A program made the position numbers and the translations under genes. Source: Pannonibacter phragmitetus_B (lineage in GTDB: Bacteria; Pseudomonadota; Alphaproteobacteria; Rhizobiales; Stappiaceae). Taken from it: 64,000 bases of DNA. Below the pieces are notes generated by a model. That model ran no database searches, had not been told where the DNA came from, and saw nothing but the letters and a program-made list of their open reading frames with translations. Position 1 is the first letter of the stretch. Each line of letters starts with the position of its first letter. The stretch lies in assembly GCF_050510895.1 (NCBI RefSeq), contig NZ_JBNINT010000001.1, forward strand, positions 558,001 through 622,000. Direction: 5' to 3'. Shown here in pieces: positions 43,098-51,933 of this stretch.

Positions 43098-43951
43098 TTA
43101 TCCCCCGCCGGCCGGGACCGGCGCGGAGCTTGTTGTGGTCCACCGCGGGCTGCCGTCACCGGTGACCCGCCGCATGGACATTTCGAAACGGTAGAGATCG
43201 GGCCTGTAGAGAACCCGGATGTATTCCACTGGCCGCTCGGTGCTGTCGCGCACCACGCGGCGCACCTCGATCAGCGGCGCGCCTGCATGGATATCGAGCG
43301 CGCCGGCCACATCAGCTTCGGCCAGCGTTGCGGAAATGGTCTGCCGGGCAGAAGCCACGGCCACGCCCGCGCGCTCCAGAAGGTGCAGCAGCGGAATGCG
43401 GTTCAGCTCTTCATGCTCGTAATTGCGCCCGATATCGCCGGGCACATAGGTGACGAGATAGGACATGGGCTCGCCATTGAGGCGGCGCACACGCACTGCG
43501 CGCTGCACTTCCTCCCCGGCTCCATTTCCAGGGCATGGGCAATGTCCTCGCTGGCGGGCAGATAGCTGAACTCCAGCACCGTCGCCTCGGTGGAAAGGCC
43601 CATAAGGGAGATGTTCTCAAGCCAGCCTTCGATGGACGAGGTGACGGCGGGTGAAGGCGGGCGCTGCAGCACGCGGGTGCCGCGTCCGCGTTCACGCACC
43701 ACCAGTCCGGCATCCGCCAGCTCGTTCAGGGCACGCTTGGCCGTGATGCGGGAGACGCCGAATTCGTTGGTGAGATCCTGCTCGGAAGGCACAAGCTGCC
43801 CCTCGGCCAGCTCGCCCGTGTAGATCCGGTTCCGCAGGATCATGAAGATCTGGTGGTAGAGCGGGACGCGGCCAGCCGTGTTGAGCCGGGCCGTTGCCCT
43901 GGGCTCTCCGGTTTCTGCTCCGGTATCTGGCGTGTTCGTTGCGTCTTGCAT
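43098..43951 (-). CDS. GntR-family (HutC/UTRA) regulator, frameshifted
   Basis: The N-terminal piece carries a winged HTH (VPLYHQIFMILRNRIYTGEL, then VPSEQDLTNEFGVSRITAKR). The C-terminal piece is a UTRA effector domain (EPMSYLVTYVPGDIGRNYEH, then ATLAEADVAGALDIHAGAPL). One base missing in the C run at 43514-43517 separates them; adding it gives LEMEPGEEVQRAVRVRR and 284 aa. It probably represses the downstream importer/hydratase/hydantoinase unit until the substrate or an intermediate binds. The start at 43951 follows GGAGAGGACAG. A dyad at 43978-44009 lies in its promoter. Confidence 0.87.
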
Positions 43952-43977
43952 CAGGCTGTCCTCTCCCGAACGCCTCA

Positions 43978-44009
43978 AGTTGATATGAGAATATACCATT
44001 ATGTCAACT
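43978..44009. promoter_or_regulatory. candidate GntR operator
   Basis: AGTTGATAT (43978-43986) and ATGTCAACT (44001-44009) are 9-bp arms with one mismatch, enclosing an AT-rich centre (ATATACCATT). It lies 27 bp upstream of the GntR start in a region otherwise without a gene (43952-44164). Confidence 0.55.
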
Positions 44010-44132
44010 GAGGCTGTTGCATATATTTTTGCCACGGCTGATTTCCGCCCACACCGCAAAGCGGCAAAGCCCCCGGCGCGGACCGGAAACCGCCTGGATG
44101 AGCGAGACTATTGCATGGGAAATGGTGGCGCG

Positions 44133-44153
44133 GCAGGCATCTGAGATGCCTGC
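44133..44153 (-). terminator. hairpin downstream of the LysR gene
   Basis: GCAGGCATCT and AGATGCCTGC are nearly contiguous arms. The stem lies 12 nt beyond the LysR stop on the minus strand. It has no T run and is a probable 3' end. Confidence 0.5.
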
Positions 44154-44164
44154 AATTTGAGCGG

Positions 44165-45115
44165 CTAGCGCTTGGCCCGGCTGCCTTCGAGGATGAGGCC
44201 GGCAATCTTGCTGGCGGCGGGCGTGAGCGTGCTGCCGCTGCGGCGGATGAGGCCGTAGGGCTCAACCTCGATGCCCAGTTCCACAGGCAGCACCCCGTAA
44301 ATCGTGCTTTCGTCCTGCGCAAACGTGTCGGCAACGGCTTTGGCGACGGGGGCAATGGAATCACTGTCGCGGATGATGGCGAGCGTCAGCAGGAAGGAGG
44401 CGGTGGACAGCTGCTGGCGCGGCGGGGATAGTCCGAGGCTGCTCAGGCGGCGGATGACGGCACGTCCCAATACGCTGTCGGGGCTGGGCATGACCCAGTC
44501 ATGGCGGATGATGTCTTCCAGCGCCATGCTGCCGGATTTGAGCAGCGGATGGTCGTGGCGCACCATCAGGCTCACTGGTTCCGGTTCCATCACTTCCATT
44601 TCCACCAGTGAGGGATCGCTGATGCCGACGAGACGGCCGACGGCAAAGTCGATCCGCCCGGCCATAAGCGCCTTGCACAGATTGTCAGATGTGTCGACGA
44701 TGACCTCGATCAGCAGGCCGGGATTGAGCTCCCGCGCCTCCTGGACGGCGGGCAGCACGTGCTCGATGGACGGGGCCGTCACCGAGCCGATGCGCACCTC
44801 GCCCTTGCTGCCCTCGGCAAGTTCCTCGATCTCCCGGCCTGCGTCGTCCAGTTCCTGCAGGATGCGGGCTGCACGGCGGGCCAGCGCTTGTCCGCTGCCA
44901 GTCAGGGAGAGGCCGCGCCCCTCGCGCTGATGCACCGGTTGGCCGATGATCCGTTCCACTTCGGCCAGCAGGCGGGAGGCTGCGGGTTGCGTCATCCCCA
45001 GAAGTGTTGCGGCCACACCAATCTGCGGACGCTCGCCGAGGGTAGCCATCAGCCGCAGATGCGAGAGTTTCAGGCCGCGTTTGTGCAGAGTGCCGGTGCT
45101 GTAAGGATCATTCAT
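44165..45115 (-). CDS. gbpR: LysR-family regulator of the sugar ABC locus (GbpR-like)
   Basis: A 316-aa LysR protein. The HTH (LKLSHLRLMATLGERPQIGV, then LLGMTQPAASRLLAEVER) is followed by a substrate-binding domain (EVRIGSVTAPSIEHVLPAVQ). It is divergent from chvE, exactly the position of GbpR in Agrobacterium, which controls chvE in response to arabinose, galactose and fucose. The identification rests on family plus synteny. Confidence 0.85.
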   Translation of the reverse strand: MNDPYSTGTLHKRGLKLSHLRLMATLGERPQIGVAATLLGMTQPAASRLLAEVERIIGQPVHQREGRGLSLTGSGQALARRAARILQELDDAGREIEELAEGSKGEVRIGSVTAPSIEHVLPAVQEARELNPGLLIEVIVDTSDNLCKALMAGRIDFAVGRLVGISDPSLVEMEVMEPEPVSLMVRHDHPLLKSGSMALEDIIRHDWVMPSPDSVLGRAVIRRLSSLGLSPPRQQLSTASFLLTLAIIRDSDSIAPVAKAVADTFAQDESTIYGVLPVELGIEVEPYGLIRRSGSTLTPAASKIAGLILEGSRAKR

Positions 45116-45139
45116 ATCTTAATTGCTATGTTTGATGGA

Positions 45140-45145
45140 TATAAT
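45140..45145 (+). promoter_or_regulatory. candidate -10 element of the chvE promoter
   Basis: TATAAT lies in the gbpR-chvE divergent region, with only a weak -35-like hexamer upstream, as expected for an activator-dependent promoter. It would give a 5' leader of about 120 nt. Confidence 0.35.
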
Positions 45146-45270
45146 CGAATTTGACAGTTATGTTTTGCCGGTGCAAGCCTTCCCCCGGTGAATGGTTCCA
45201 AGGCCTGACAAAAGGCGGGACCAACGGCCATTTGACGCCCTATGCGCTTAGGGCGGGGGAGGAAATTGAT

Positions 45271-46356
45271 ATGAAACTGACCAAACGCGCCTTTATGGCG
45301 GTGACCCTTGCTGGCACCCTGCTTGCTGCTCCTGCCATGATGACGTCCAGCGTCTTCGCACAGGACAAGGGTTCAATTGGCATCTCCATGCCGACCAAGT
45401 CGTCTGCCCGCTGGATTTCCGACGGCAACTCGATGGTCGAGCAGTTCCAGAAGGCTGGTTTCCAGACCGATCTTCAGTATGCCGAGGATGACATCCCGAA
45501 CCAGCTGGCGCAGATCGAGAACATGATCACCAAAGGGGTGGATGTGCTCGTGATTGCTGCCATCGACGGGACCACCCTGTCGAACGCGCTGGAAAACGCC
45601 AATGCGGCCGGTATCAAGGTGATCGCTTATGACCGCCTGATCCGTGACAGCGGCAACGTCGATTACTATGCCACCTTTGACAACTTCAAGGTTGGCGTGC
45701 AGCAGGCCGAAAGCCTGGTGAAGGGCCTGAAGGAGCGCTTCCCGGACACCAAGCCCTGGAACGTGGAGCTGTTCGGCGGTTCGCCCGACGACAACAACGC
45801 CTACTTCTTCTACAACGGCGCTATGTCCGTCCTGCAGCCGCTGATCGATTCCGGTCAGGTTGCCATCCCGTCCGGCCAGATGGGCATGGATGTTGTCGGC
45901 ACCCTGCGCTGGGATGGTGCGGTGGCTCAGTCCCGCATGGATAACCTGCTCTCCGCCAACTACGGCAGCAAGCAGGTCAACGGCGTTCTGTCTCCCTATG
46001 ACGGCCTGTCCATCGGCATCCTGTCCTCGCTCAAGGGCGTGGGCTACGGCTCCGGCGACATGAAGATGCCGATTGTTACCGGTCAGGACGCCGAAGTGCC
46101 GTCCGTCAAGTCGATGATCGCCGGTGAGCAGTACTCGACGGTGTTCAAGGACACCCGTGAGCTGGCCCGCGTCACCGTCGGCATGGCCGAAGCCCTGCTG
46201 GGCGGCAAGGAGCCGGAAATCAACGACACCAAGACCTACGACAACGGCGTCAAGGTGGTTCCGTCCTACCTGCTCGAGCCGGTCTCGGTCGACGTGACCA
46301 ACTATGAGAAGATCCTCGTGGGCTCCGGCTACTACACCGCCGATCAGCTGAAGTGA
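45271..46356 (+). CDS. chvE: multiple-sugar-binding periplasmic protein ChvE
   Basis: A 361-aa sugar-binding protein with a Sec signal (MKLTKRAFMAVTLAGTLLAA, cleavage after SVFA). The mature part is close to ChvE/xylose-type binding proteins: IGISMPTKSSARWISDGN, LFGGSPDDNNAYFFYNGA, and PIVTGQDAEVPSVKSMIAGE. The ATG at 45271 follows a strong GGGGGAGG; an upstream frame start is ignored. It delivers aldoses such as arabinose and galactose to GguAB. In Agrobacterium the same protein also signals to VirA; no vir genes are seen in this window. Confidence 0.9.
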   Translation: MKLTKRAFMAVTLAGTLLAAPAMMTSSVFAQDKGSIGISMPTKSSARWISDGNSMVEQFQKAGFQTDLQYAEDDIPNQLAQIENMITKGVDVLVIAAIDGTTLSNALENANAAGIKVIAYDRLIRDSGNVDYYATFDNFKVGVQQAESLVKGLKERFPDTKPWNVELFGGSPDDNNAYFFYNGAMSVLQPLIDSGQVAIPSGQMGMDVVGTLRWDGAVAQSRMDNLLSANYGSKQVNGVLSPYDGLSIGILSSLKGVGYGSGDMKMPIVTGQDAEVPSVKSMIAGEQYSTVFKDTRELARVTVGMAEALLGGKEPEINDTKTYDNGVKVVPSYLLEPVSVDVTNYEKILVGSGYYTADQLK

Positions 46357-46373
46357 TCTGACACATGCATGCA

Positions 46374-46405
46374 AGGCCCGCTCTGGTTCAGACCGGGGCG
46401 GGCCT
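46374..46405 (+). terminator. intercistronic hairpin between chvE and gguA
   Basis: AGGCCCGC (46374-46381) pairs with GCGGGCCT (46398-46405), with an inner GGT/ACC pairing. It lies 18 nt after the chvE stop and probably sets the SBP-to-ATPase expression ratio. Confidence 0.6.
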
Positions 46406-46452
46406 CCTGCATCCTGCAAGGTTCCTCCTAAGAGGTTACCCTGAGAGGTTCG

Positions 46453-47988
46453 ATGGCAACCCTTCTGGAAATGCGCGGCATCTCCAAGGTCTTCCCCGGC
46501 GTCAAGGCGCTCGACCGGGTGAATCTGACCGTGGAAGAGGGCGAAATTCACGCCATTTGCGGCGAAAACGGCGCGGGCAAGAGCACTCTGATGAAGGTGC
46601 TGTCCGGCGTCTATGGCTACGGCTCCTACGAGGGCGACATCATCTATGCCGGCGAAACGCTGCAGATGCGCTCCATCAAGGACAGCGAAGCCAAGGGCAT
46701 CATCATCATTCACCAGGAGCTGGCGCTGGTGCCGCTCCTGTCCATCGCGGAGAACCTGTTTCTCGGCAACGAGGTTGCCACCAACGGCGTGATCAACTGG
46801 CCGCAGACCTTTGCGCGCACCGCCGACTATCTGAAGAAGGTGGGCCTCAACGAAGCCCCGGCCACCAAGGTGGAGAAGCTGGGCGTCGGCAAGCAGCAGC
46901 TCGTCGAGATTGCCAAGGCTTTGGCCAAGGATGTCCGGCTTCTCATTCTGGATGAGCCGACGGCGGCATTGCAGGAAAACGACAGCCAGAAGCTGCTCGA
47001 CCTGATGCTGGAGCTGAAGGCGCAAGGGGTGACTTCCATCCTCATCTCGCACAAGCTCAACGAGATTTCCCGCGTTGCCGACCGGATCACCATCCTGCGC
47101 GACGGCACGACCGTGTCCACGATTGACCGGGCGGATATCACGGAAGAGCGGATCATCCGTGACATGGTGGGCCGCGACATGGCGCATCGCTATCCGGACC
47201 GGGAGCACAAGCCTGGCGAAGTGCTGATGGAAGTGTCTGGCTGGAACGTCTGGCACCCGGAAGTGCGTGAGCGGCAGGTCATCGCCGATGCTGCCTTTAC
47301 TGTGCGCAAGGGTGAGATCGTCGGCATCGCCGGCCTGATGGGCTCGGGCCGCACGGAACTTGCCATGAGCATCTTCGGCAAGGCCTATGGCCGCAACATT
47401 TCCGGTGCTGTCCGCATGGGCGGCAAGGACGTGGATACCTCCACCGTCTCGAAAGCCGTCGATGCCGGGCTTGCCTATGTCACGGAAGACCGCAAGGCGC
47501 TGGGCTTGATCCTGGATGAGCCGATCGTGCGCAACATCAGCCTCGCCAATCTGGCCGGCATTGCCACGAAGGGTGTTCTCGACAAGCACCGCGAGAAGAA
47601 GATCGCGGAAGACTACCGCCGCGCAATGTCCATCCGCACGCCGGGTGTGCATCAGAAGGCAGTGAACCTTTCGGGCGGAAACCAGCAGAAGGTGGTGCTG
47701 TCCAAGTGGCTCTTCACCGATCCGCAGGTGCTCATTCTGGACGAGCCGACGCGCGGTATCGACGTGGGGGCGAAGTTCGAAATCTACACGATCATGAACG
47801 AGCTGGTCGCGCAGGGACGCGGCGTCGTCATGATCTCTTCGGAAATGCCTGAGCTTCTGGGCATGTGTGACCGCATTTATGTGATGAACGAGGGACGGAT
47901 CGTCGGCGAGCTCGGCAAGGCGGAAGCCAGCCAGGAGCGGATCATGGCCATGATCCTCAAGACAGTGGACAAGGAAAAGGTGGCGTGA
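46453..47988 (+). CDS. gguA: sugar ABC transporter ATPase (MmsA/GguA)
   Basis: A 511-aa protein with two ATPase halves, as in all monosaccharide transporters. The first half has Walker A GENGAGKS at 37-44 and Walker B LLILDEPTAAL. The second half has the degenerate GLMGSGRTEL, with signature NLSGGNQQKVVLSKWL and VLILDEPTRGIDVGAK. It lies about 97 bp after chvE and overlaps gguB by one nucleotide. It energises sugar uptake through GguB. Confidence 0.92.
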   Translation: MATLLEMRGISKVFPGVKALDRVNLTVEEGEIHAICGENGAGKSTLMKVLSGVYGYGSYEGDIIYAGETLQMRSIKDSEAKGIIIIHQELALVPLLSIAENLFLGNEVATNGVINWPQTFARTADYLKKVGLNEAPATKVEKLGVGKQQLVEIAKALAKDVRLLILDEPTAALQENDSQKLLDLMLELKAQGVTSILISHKLNEISRVADRITILRDGTTVSTIDRADITEERIIRDMVGRDMAHRYPDREHKPGEVLMEVSGWNVWHPEVRERQVIADAAFTVRKGEIVGIAGLMGSGRTELAMSIFGKAYGRNISGAVRMGGKDVDTSTVSKAVDAGLAYVTEDRKALGLILDEPIVRNISLANLAGIATKGVLDKHREKKIAEDYRRAMSIRTPGVHQKAVNLSGGNQQKVVLSKWLFTDPQVLILDEPTRGIDVGAKFEIYTIMNELVAQGRGVVMISSEMPELLGMCDRIYVMNEGRIVGELGKAEASQERIMAMILKTVDKEKVA

Positions 47989-49183
47989 TGGCGGGGCAAA
48001 CGGCATCTGAACGCAAGGACCTGAGCACGCTTCTGGGCGGGCATCTCAGGGAAAACGGCATGCTGATGGCGCTGGTTGCCATCGTTGCCTTCTTCACCAT
48101 CGTGCTGCAGCTCCGGGATCAACCGGTCAACTTCCTGCAGCCGCAGATCATCACAAACGTGTTCCTGCAGAACGGTCACATCATCGTTCTGGCGCTGGGT
48201 ATGCTGCTGGTTATCGTCGCCGGGCATATTGACCTGTCGGTCGGCTCGGTCGCAGCCTTCACCGGTGCCATCGCGGCCTGGCTGACGGTGCAGCAGGGAC
48301 TGCCCTACTATGTCGTCATTCCGCTGACGCTGATCGTCGGCGGCATCATCGGTGCCATGCAGGGCTACTGGATCGCCTTCTGGCGCATCCCCTCCTTCAT
48401 CGTGACGCTGGCGGGCATGATGGTGTTCCGTGGTGCGACCATGTGGATGCTGGGCGGGCAGAACATCGGCCCGTTCCCGCGGGAATTCCAGGCGATGTCC
48501 AACGGCTTCATTCCGGATCTTCTGGGCATCGGCCGCCCACACGGCCTGACACTGCTGATCATCGCCGTTGCCATTCTTGCGGTGTTTCTCTTCGGCCTGA
48601 GGGGCAGGGCGCGTGAACAGCAGTTCAGCGTGGTGCAGGAGCCGATGGGCTTCTTTGTGGGCCGCAATGTCCTGATCGCACTGGCGCTGGCTTTCGTCGG
48701 GTATCAGCTTTCCTCGTTCCGGGGCTGCCGAATGTGCTGGTGGTCGTGACATTGCTGACGGTGCTCTACGCCTTCCTGACGGAAAATACATCGCTCGGCC
48801 GCCGCATTTATGCGGTGGGCGGCAACGAGAAGGCTGCGAAGCTCTCCGGCATCAAGACAGAGCGGCTGGTGTTCTTCTGTTTCGTCAACATGGGTGTGCT
48901 TTCCGCTCTTGCCGGCATGATGGTGACGGCCCGCCTCAACTCGGCAACGCCGAAGGCAGGCACGGGTTTCGAGCTGGTGGCCATCGCCTCGGTCTTCATC
49001 GGTGGCGCCTCCATGACGGGCGGTTCCGGCAAGATCATGGGCGTCGTCATCGGCGCGCTCTTCATGGGCGTGATGAACATGGGCATGTCGATCATGAGCA
49101 TCGGCATCGACTATCAGCAGATGATCATCGGCCTCGTCCTCCTCGCCGCCGTCATCTTCGACGTCTACAGCAAGAACAAGTGA
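47988..49183 (+). CDS. gguB: sugar ABC transporter permease (GguB/MmsB), frameshifted
   Basis: The N-terminal piece (LLGGHLRENGMLMALVAIVA, with LVIVAGHIDLSVGSVAAFTG and FIVTLAGMMVFRGATMW) and the C-terminal piece (LVVVTLLTVLYAFLTENTSL to GLVLLAAVIFDVYSKN) form one permease. One G is missing in the run at 48721-48724. Restoring it gives SSFRGLPNVLVVV and 398 aa. The ATG at 47988 overlaps the gguA stop codon. Ten or so hydrophobic segments are visible. Confidence 0.88.
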
Positions 49184-49190
49184 GGCTTTC

Positions 49191-50183
49191 ATGCTGATTT
49201 CCCAGCTTCGTAACCCGGATGGCTCCATCTCCGTCGCGGTTCGTGATGGCGGCAAGGCCGCAATCCTGCGTGATACGGCCAGCACCTATGAACTGGCCAT
49301 GGCGGCTGCTTCCAGCGGGCGCAGCCTGAAGGCCGTGATCGAAGAACGCGGCCTTGGCGAGACCGTCGATCTGGAGCAGGCCGCCGCTGAAGGCCGGCTG
49401 ATGCTTCCGATCACCCATCCGGATCCGGCGCATCTTCACCTGACCGGCACGGGCCTGACCCATCTGGGGTCCGCGTCTGCCCGCGACGCCATGCATGCGA
49501 AGCTCGAAGGCGCCGAGACGCTGACCGACTCCATGAAGATGTTCCGCATGGGCCTGGAAGGCGGGCGCCCGGAAAGCGGCGCCGTCGGCGCGCAGCCGGA
49601 ATGGTTCTACAAAGGCAATGGCTTTGCCGCCGTTGCCAGCGGTGAGTCGCTGGAAGCCCCCGGCTTTGCCGAGGATGGCGGCGAGGAGCCGGAACTCGCT
49701 GGCATCTATGTGATTGCCCCCGATGGCACGCCTTGCCGTGTGGGCTGGGCAGTGGCCAACGAGTTCTCCGACCATGTGACCGAACGGGTGAACTATCTGT
49801 GGCTGGCCCATTCCAAGCTGCGCCATGCGTCCTTCGGTCCCGAGATCCTCGTGGGGGATATGCCTGCCGATGTGCGCGGCACGTCCCGCATCCGCCGCAA
49901 TGGCAAGGTGCTGTGGGAAAAGCCGTTCCTGTCGGGTGAAGCGAACATGTCGCATACGCTCGCCAATCTTGAGCATCACCACTTCAAGTACGGCCTGTTC
50001 CGCCAGCCGGGCGACGTGCATGTGCACATGTTCGGCACGGCGACCCTGTCCTTTGCCGATGGCATCCGTACCGAGGCTGGCGATATTTTCGAGATCGAGG
50101 CAGAAGGCTTCGGTCTGCCGCTCGTCAATCCCCTCGTCTTCGCGTCCAAAGAAACCGGCGCCCTGACCGTCAAAGCACTGTGA
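49191..50183 (+). CDS. gguC: GguC / AraD1-family sugar-acid enzyme
   Basis: A 330-aa protein of the AraD1/GguC family, distantly related to fumarylacetoacetate hydrolases. Recognisable segments are HLTGTGLTHLGSASARDAMH, GAQPEWFYKGNG, NEFSDHVTERVNYLWLAHSK and FGTATLSFADGIRTEAGDIF. In other proteobacteria members of this family act at the L-2-keto-3-deoxyarabonate dehydration step. It lies between gguB (7 bp) and an arabonate-type dehydratase, which fits that reaction. The activity is inferred from context and family. Confidence 0.8.
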   Translation: MLISQLRNPDGSISVAVRDGGKAAILRDTASTYELAMAAASSGRSLKAVIEERGLGETVDLEQAAAEGRLMLPITHPDPAHLHLTGTGLTHLGSASARDAMHAKLEGAETLTDSMKMFRMGLEGGRPESGAVGAQPEWFYKGNGFAAVASGESLEAPGFAEDGGEEPELAGIYVIAPDGTPCRVGWAVANEFSDHVTERVNYLWLAHSKLRHASFGPEILVGDMPADVRGTSRIRRNGKVLWEKPFLSGEANMSHTLANLEHHHFKYGLFRQPGDVHVHMFGTATLSFADGIRTEAGDIFEIEAEGFGLPLVNPLVFASKETGALTVKAL

Positions 50184-50190
50184 GACCGAG

Positions 50191-51933
50191 ATGACCTTCA
50201 AACCCGCTCCCTGGCCCCGCAAGCTCCGTTCGCAGGAATGGTTCGGCGGCACGTCGCGCGATGCGATCTATCACCGCGGCTGGATGAAGAACCAGGGCTT
50301 CCCGCATGACTTGTTCGATGGCCGCCCGGTCATCGGCATTCTCAACACCTGGTCCGAACTGACGCCCTGCAACGCCCATCTCAATGATCTGGCGCAGCGG
50401 GTGAAGAACGGCATCTATGAGGCTGGCGGCTTTCCGGTGGAAGTGCCGGTGTTCTCCGCCAGCGAGAGCGCCTTCCGCCCGACCGCGATGATGTTCCGCA
50501 ACCTTGCGGCCATGGCGGTGGAAGAGGCGATGCGCGGCCAGCCGATGGATGGCTGTGTGCTGATGGTGGGCTGTGACAAGACCACGCCCAGCCTGCTGAT
50601 GGCCGCCGCTTCGACGAACCTGCCGTCCATCGTCGTCACCGGCGGGCCGATGCTCAATGGCTATTACCGCAATGAGCGCGTTGGTTCCGGCACACATCTG
50701 TGGAAGTTTTCCGAAGCCGTGAAGGCTGGCGAGATGACCGCTGCCGAATTCGCCGAGGCCGAAGCCTCCATGTCGCGCAGCCCCGGCTCGTGCAACACCA
50801 TGGGCACGGCTTCCACCATGGCCAGCATGGCCGAAGCGCTCGGCATGGCCCTGTCCGGCAACGCCGCCATTCCGGCGGTGGACAGCCGCCGCCGCGTGAT
50901 GGCGCAGATGACCGGCCGCCGCATCGTGCAGATGGTGAAGGACGACCTGAAGCCTTCTGACGTGATGACCAAGGAGGCCTTCGAGAACGCCATCCGCACC
51001 AATGCGGCCATCGGCGGCTCGACCAATGCGGTGATCCACCTGCTAGCGATTGCAGGGCGTGTCGGCATCGACCTGTCGCTGGACGACTGGGACCGCTGCG
51101 GCCGCGATATTCCGACGATCGTCAACCTGATGCCCTCCGGCAAGTACCTGATGGAAGAGTTCTTCTACGCAGGCGGCCTGCCGGTGGTGATCAAGCGCCT
51201 GGGCGAAGCGGGCCTGCTGCACAAGGATGCGCTGACCGTTTCGGGCGAGAGCATGTGGGATCAGGTCAAGGACGTTGTGAACCACAACGAGGACGTGATC
51301 CTGCCCGCAGACAAGGCGCTCACCCAGTCGGGCGGCATCGTCGTGCTGCGCGGCAATCTGGCGCCGAAGGGTGCGGTGCTGAAGCCGTCCGCCGCCACGC
51401 CGTCGCTGATGAAGCACCGTGGCCGGGCCGTGGTCTTCGAGGACATCGACGACTACAAGGCCAAGATCAACGACGAGGCACTCGACATTGACGAGACCTG
51501 CGTGATGGTTCTGAAGAACTGCGGCCCGCGCGGCTATCCCGGCATGGCCGAAGTGGGCAACATGGGCCTGCCGCCGAAGGTGCTGCGCAAGGGCATCACC
51601 GATATGGTGCGCATCTCCGACGCTCGCATGTCCGGTACCGCCTTTGGCACCGTGCTGCTGCACACCTCCCCGGAAGCTGCCGTTGGCGGTCCTCTGGCCG
51701 TGGTGCAGGATGGCGACTACATCGAGCTGGACGTTGAGGCTCGCCGCCTCCACCTCGACATTCCGCAGGAAGAGCTGGACCGGCGCCTTGCCGCCTGGAC
51801 ACCGCGCATCACCCCGCCGGACAGCGGTTATGCCATGCTGCACCACAAGCATGTGATGGGTGCCGACACCGGCGCGGACCTTGACTTCCTCAAGGGCTGC
51901 CGTGGTGCCCCGGTGGGCAAGGACTCGCATTGA
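50191..51933 (+). CDS. L-arabonate dehydratase-like IlvD/EDD-family enzyme
   Basis: A 580-aa Fe-S dehydratase. The three cluster cysteines stand at 60 (TPCNAH), 128 (GCDKTT) and 201 (GSCNTMGTAS), the spacing known for the [2Fe-2S] pentonate dehydratases. The start PWPRKLRSQEWFGGTSRDAI is characteristic of the L-arabonate/D-xylonate branch rather than IlvD. It dehydrates an aldonate to the 2-keto-3-deoxy acid. Its end overlaps the next gene by one base. Galactonate or fuconate may also be accepted. Confidence 0.87.
   Translation: MTFKPAPWPRKLRSQEWFGGTSRDAIYHRGWMKNQGFPHDLFDGRPVIGILNTWSELTPCNAHLNDLAQRVKNGIYEAGGFPVEVPVFSASESAFRPTAMMFRNLAAMAVEEAMRGQPMDGCVLMVGCDKTTPSLLMAAASTNLPSIVVTGGPMLNGYYRNERVGSGTHLWKFSEAVKAGEMTAAEFAEAEASMSRSPGSCNTMGTASTMASMAEALGMALSGNAAIPAVDSRRRVMAQMTGRRIVQMVKDDLKPSDVMTKEAFENAIRTNAAIGGSTNAVIHLLAIAGRVGIDLSLDDWDRCGRDIPTIVNLMPSGKYLMEEFFYAGGLPVVIKRLGEAGLLHKDALTVSGESMWDQVKDVVNHNEDVILPADKALTQSGGIVVLRGNLAPKGAVLKPSAATPSLMKHRGRAVVFEDIDDYKAKINDEALDIDETCVMVLKNCGPRGYPGMAEVGNMGLPPKVLRKGITDMVRISDARMSGTAFGTVLLHTSPEAAVGGPLAVVQDGDYIELDVEARRLHLDIPQEELDRRLAAWTPRITPPDSGYAMLHHKHVMGADTGADLDFLKGCRGAPVGKDSH

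Noticed and set aside
45151..45156. TTGACA as a -35 box for chvE
   Set aside because: No -10-like hexamer occurs 16-18 bp downstream. TATAAT at 45140 is upstream of it, so the match is probably fortuitous.
45373..48006. 877-codon open frame on the minus strand
   Set aside because: It is exactly antisense to chvE and gguA, both with strong family motifs. It is His/Ala/Gly/Arg-rich with no domain, as expected of the complementary frame in GC-rich DNA.
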